A stretch of DNA of 8,322 bases. Origin: Chloroflexota bacterium (GTDB taxonomy: Bacteria > Chloroflexota > Anaerolineae > UBA7937 > B3-Chlor). Shown here piece by piece: positions 5,888-8,322 of this stretch (position 1 is its first letter; the number at the start of each line of letters is the position of its first letter). The translations under genes were made by a program, and so were the position numbers. The stretch lies in the NCBI GenBank assembly GCA_030616025.1, contig JAUWYD010000038.1, positions 1 to 8,322 of the forward strand, read 5' to 3'. A model generated the notes under the pieces. That model worked only from the letters and a program-made list of their open reading frames with translations, was not told the DNA's origin and ran no database searches.

Positions 5888-7162
5888 TCATCCCTCTGGT
5901 GCTTCGGACGATGCGAATGATCGTTCGGGCAGCAGACGCGCCAGGGGTGAGCCCAACAGCAAGATCATGGCGCTGATAGTGAAGGCCGCACGCAGTCCGA
6001 ACAGATCTCCCAGGGCACCCATTACCACCGCCGCCCCTGACTCCGAGGTGAAGGTGAGAGCCAAGTAGAGTCCAGTGGCCAGCGCTCGGTTGTCGGGACA
6101 ACTCTCCTGCACCGTGGCCATGAGGACTGTTCGGACTGAAGGCCCCATGACGCCCATGACCAACAGGACGGGGAGTCGACTCCAACCGCTGACGGCCAGG
6201 AAGAGTAGCATCAGCAGCGACGCAGAAAGCATGGAGATGAAGAGGACCACGCGGCGCCCAACCCGATCGCTCATTGATCCGCCCAGCAGCGCTCCCAACC
6301 ATCCCGCGCCTGTCAGCACCGTAAGCGAGAAGCCCGCAAACAAGAGGGTGGAGCCTTCCTGGATCAGGAATGTGGGCAGGAAGGTGATCTGCGCTGACAC
6401 CATCAACGCCCTCACCATGACTATGGCCACTAGCGGGGCCACGAGCGGCCTAAGAGCTTGGAGCGCGTCGCGCCAGGAGCCGGCCTGACGGGCTGTCGGT
6501 GATAGCTGAGGGAGGTCCCTGAGTCGTACATACAGAATGGCGGAGGCGATCCAGCCCCCAATCATCAGCCACGGTGTACCCTCCAGGGTGAGGAAGTTGA
6601 CGGCGCTGACGACGAGAATGGGCCCCAACGCGAAGCCGATGCTGCCCCCTACCATCCAGACGCCCATGCCTCTCCCCAGGCTGCGGCCTGACAGTCGGCC
6701 GGCCATCGCTGGCGCCACGGCGTGCAGGGCGGCAGAACCGAGGCCCGCCACTAAGACAAGCAACACCAGCACGGCGTATCGAGGTGCCACACCCAGCAGG
6801 CTCATCATCGTGGCCGTCAGTGCCGGAGCCAGGATGACGAAGTAGCGCAGGCTGACCCGGTCAGCCATGTGGCCGATGACAGGTTGAAGGAGCGACGGGG
6901 CTGCCCGCAGGAAGTCCAGAAGCCCAGCCTGGGTCATGGATAGAGACAGTTTAGCGATCAGGGATGGCAAGAGAGGCGCCACAAATGAGGCGTAGGTGTC
7001 GTGCACCGCGTGAGCGAGGCTGAGAGTGAGCATGCGGCTCGCTTGGAAGCCTTCAATGCTCCCCGGCCCCGGCTGAGTGTGTTCGACTGCAGCAGGATCA
7101 CCTGCAACCGTGATCTCGCTCTCCGGGAGGTGTGTCGTGCGATCGCTGGCAGGTGGCACCAC
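5888..7162 (-). CDS. MFS transporter, fosmidomycin-resistance (Fsr)-like, downstream copy
   Basis: A 424-residue inner-membrane carrier of the major facilitator superfamily with about twelve hydrophobic segments. The first motif block reads AHAVHDTYASFVAPLLP (50-66), followed by SLLQPVIGHMADR (90-102), a pattern seen in Fsr-type drug/H+ exporters. The inter-domain repeat of motif A is GGSMSDRVGRR (294-304). QESCPD (352-357) precedes a late helix. The start is GTG at 7162-7160, a second GTG follows at once, and no strong ribosome site precedes either. The first 43 residues are hydrophilic, so initiation at Met44 (just before the first helix) is possible. It overlaps the stop of its upstream paralogue by one base, suggesting translational coupling. 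The transported compound cannot be inferred; export of a small toxic or metabolic molecule by proton exchange is the family default. Confidence 0.9.
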   Translation of the reverse strand: MVPPASDRTTHLPESEITVAGDPAAVEHTQPGPGSIEGFQASRMLTLSLAHAVHDTYASFVAPLLPSLIAKLSLSMTQAGLLDFLRAAPSLLQPVIGHMADRVSLRYFVILAPALTATMMSLLGVAPRYAVLVLLVLVAGLGSAALHAVAPAMAGRLSGRSLGRGMGVWMVGGSIGFALGPILVVSAVNFLTLEGTPWLMIGGWIASAILYVRLRDLPQLSPTARQAGSWRDALQALRPLVAPLVAIVMVRALMVSAQITFLPTFLIQEGSTLLFAGFSLTVLTGAGWLGALLGGSMSDRVGRRVVLFISMLSASLLMLLFLAVSGWSRLPVLLVMGVMGPSVRTVLMATVQESCPDNRALATGLYLALTFTSESGAAVVMGALGDLFGLRAAFTISAMILLLGSPLARLLPERSFASSEAPEG

Positions 7163-8322
7163 TATCTCATCGCTTCGGCGGGATACTCATCTTCTGCAGG
7201 TTCCGAAGGCCCCGGCTTGTTGGACGATACCGTTCCTCCTCTTGGCATCAGAAACACAAGGGGCAGGCTCAACAGAACGACAACTGCACCGGTGGTGAAG
7301 GCGAAGGGTAGGCCGAAGAGGTCCCCCAAGGCCCCCAGGACTACTGCGCCCCCGGACTCTGTGAGGAAGGCCAGGGATAGGAAGAGTCCATTGGCCATCG
7401 CCCGGTGATCGGGGCAACTCTCCTGTACCACGGCCATCAGGATGACCTGGGTAGGGACCATCGTGAGACCCAGGCCGACCAGGACGGGGACCATAGCCCA
7501 GCCACTGACCATCAGCAGCACGAACAGCAGCAGCGACGACGCGAGTATGAAGACGAACAGCACCCGTCGCCGACCCCAACGGTCGCTCATGGAGCCTCCG
7601 AGCAGCGAGCCGACTGCGCCAGCTCCCGCTGCAACGGAGACCGACAAGCCGGCAAACCACAGATTGGCGCCTCGCTCGGTGAGATAGGTCGGCAGGAAGA
7701 TGAATATCGCCGCAACCATCAAAGCACGCATCACGGTGATACCCACCAGCGGCACGAGAAGCGGTCTTAAGGCTCGCAGCCCCGCGCGCAAAGAGCCCCT
7801 GTCTCCGATGGTAGGTGGGGGTGCCGGCACTCGCCTCAGCCGCACGAAGAGGATAGCAGAAGCGAGCCAGCCGCCCACCATCAGCCAAGGCGTACCCTCA
7901 AGGGTCAGGAGATTCACGGCGCTAACGACGATGATCGGGCCCAGCGCGTACCCCAACGTGCCCCCGACCATCCACATGCCCAAGCCGCGCCCTAATCTCG
8001 TCCCAGAAAGGCGGCCTGCGATGGCCGGCGCTACGGCATGCAAGCTGGCCGAACTGAGGCCCGCCAGTATCAGCAATAGAGCCACTACGGCATAGCGGGG
8101 CGCCACACCCAGTAAACTCATCATCGTCGCAACCACTGCAGGAGCTAGAATGACGAAGTACCGCAAGCTGACCCTATCTGCCAGATAACCGATAACGGGC
8201 TGGAGCAGAGAGGGAGAGGATTGGAGAAAAGCCAGCAGCCCCGCCTGGGTCTTGGACATCGCCAGCTTGGTGATCAGTGCTGGCAAGAGCGGTGCCAGGA
8301 ACGACGTGTACGTGTCGTTCGT
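7162..8322 (-). CDS. MFS transporter, Fsr-like, upstream paralogue (5' end beyond window)
   Basis: A second major facilitator carrier, with 386 codons plus stop visible; the reading frame is open to base 8322 and the start lies outside. The first visible residues (TNDTYTSFLAPLLP) align with residue 53 onward of the neighbouring copy, so roughly 50 N-terminal residues are missing. A TTG at 8286 could be read as a start but lies inside the conserved first helix and is not credible. By hand alignment about 77% of residues match the neighbour over the first six-helix half and a little over half match in the second, with few or no gaps. Motif A of the second half is GGSMSDRWGRR. The protein ends in a hydrophilic tail (about 25 residues, EDEYPAEAMR) that the paralogue lacks. 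It is a tandem duplicate; substrate unknown. Confidence 0.9.
   Translation of the reverse strand, partial: TNDTYTSFLAPLLPALITKLAMSKTQAGLLAFLQSSPSLLQPVIGYLADRVSLRYFVILAPAVVATMMSLLGVAPRYAVVALLLILAGLSSASLHAVAPAIAGRLSGTRLGRGLGMWMVGGTLGYALGPIIVVSAVNLLTLEGTPWLMVGGWLASAILFVRLRRVPAPPPTIGDRGSLRAGLRALRPLLVPLVGITVMRALMVAAIFIFLPTYLTERGANLWFAGLSVSVAAGAGAVGSLLGGSMSDRWGRRRVLFVFILASSLLLFVLLMVSGWAMVPVLVGLGLTMVPTQVILMAVVQESCPDHRAMANGLFLSLAFLTESGGAVVLGALGDLFGLPFAFTTGAVVVLLSLPLVFLMPRGGTVSSNKPGPSEPAEDEYPAEAMR

Noticed and set aside
5791..5976. Small plus-strand open frame after the second transferase
   Set aside because: No ribosome site, no recognisable content, and half of it is antisense to the MFS gene.
5511..6302. 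263-codon minus-strand open frame at the convergent junction
   Set aside because: It runs out of frame through the MFS gene and antisense to the second transferase; His/Gly/Arg-rich with no motif.
7187..7888. 233-codon minus-strand open frame inside the upstream MFS gene
   Set aside because: A frame-shifted shadow on the same strand; it lacks the membrane helices and motif A that the correct frame shows.
8284..8286. TTG as start of the upstream MFS gene
   Set aside because: The frame stays open to base 8322 and the 12 residues before it align with the paralogue's first helix, so the start is outside the window.

Overview
The window reads as a chromosomal segment of a GC-rich bacterium. Shine-Dalgarno sites are clear, two sigma-70-type promoters can be read by eye, and ATG, GTG and TTG starts all occur. 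No gene fixes the phylum. The mix of an MscS channel, a PfkB sugar kinase, SPS-like GT4 enzymes and Fsr-like MFS carriers would suit an environmental bacterium (Chloroflexota is one guess, low confidence). There are no RNA genes, CRISPR arrays, insertion sequences or phage genes.

Layout. (1) 1-299, minus: N-terminal 99 codons of a pyruvate kinase that runs off the left edge. (2) 300-596: a divergent intergenic region with one promoter facing pyruvate kinase, one near-consensus promoter facing right, and a near-palindrome just upstream of the second. (3) 597-5759, plus: four genes in one direction: an MscS-type mechanosensitive channel, a fructokinase-like PfkB kinase, a sucrose-phosphate-synthase-like GT4 glycosyltransferase overlapping the kinase by 23 bp, and after a 124-bp gap a second GT4 glycosyltransferase with a TTG start. 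(4) 5760-5887: a convergent junction without an obvious intrinsic terminator. (5) 5888-8322, minus: two tandem paralogous 12-TM MFS transporters of the fosmidomycin-resistance (Fsr)-like type. The upstream copy is cut by the right edge, and the pair is coupled through a 1-nt stop/start overlap.

How the genes may work together (inference). A turgor-release channel sits with a sugar kinase of the fructokinase type and two retaining sugar transferases, one of which carries the sucrose/mannosylfructose-phosphate-synthase motif set. That combination suggests an osmoadaptation or disaccharide-metabolism operon: the transferases would build or rework a sugar-based compatible solute, the kinase would recycle the ketose, and the channel would vent solute on hypo-osmotic shock. 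No sugar phosphatase of the SPP (HAD) type is in the window, so the product cannot be named from sequence alone. The MFS pair is on the opposite strand and need not be related.
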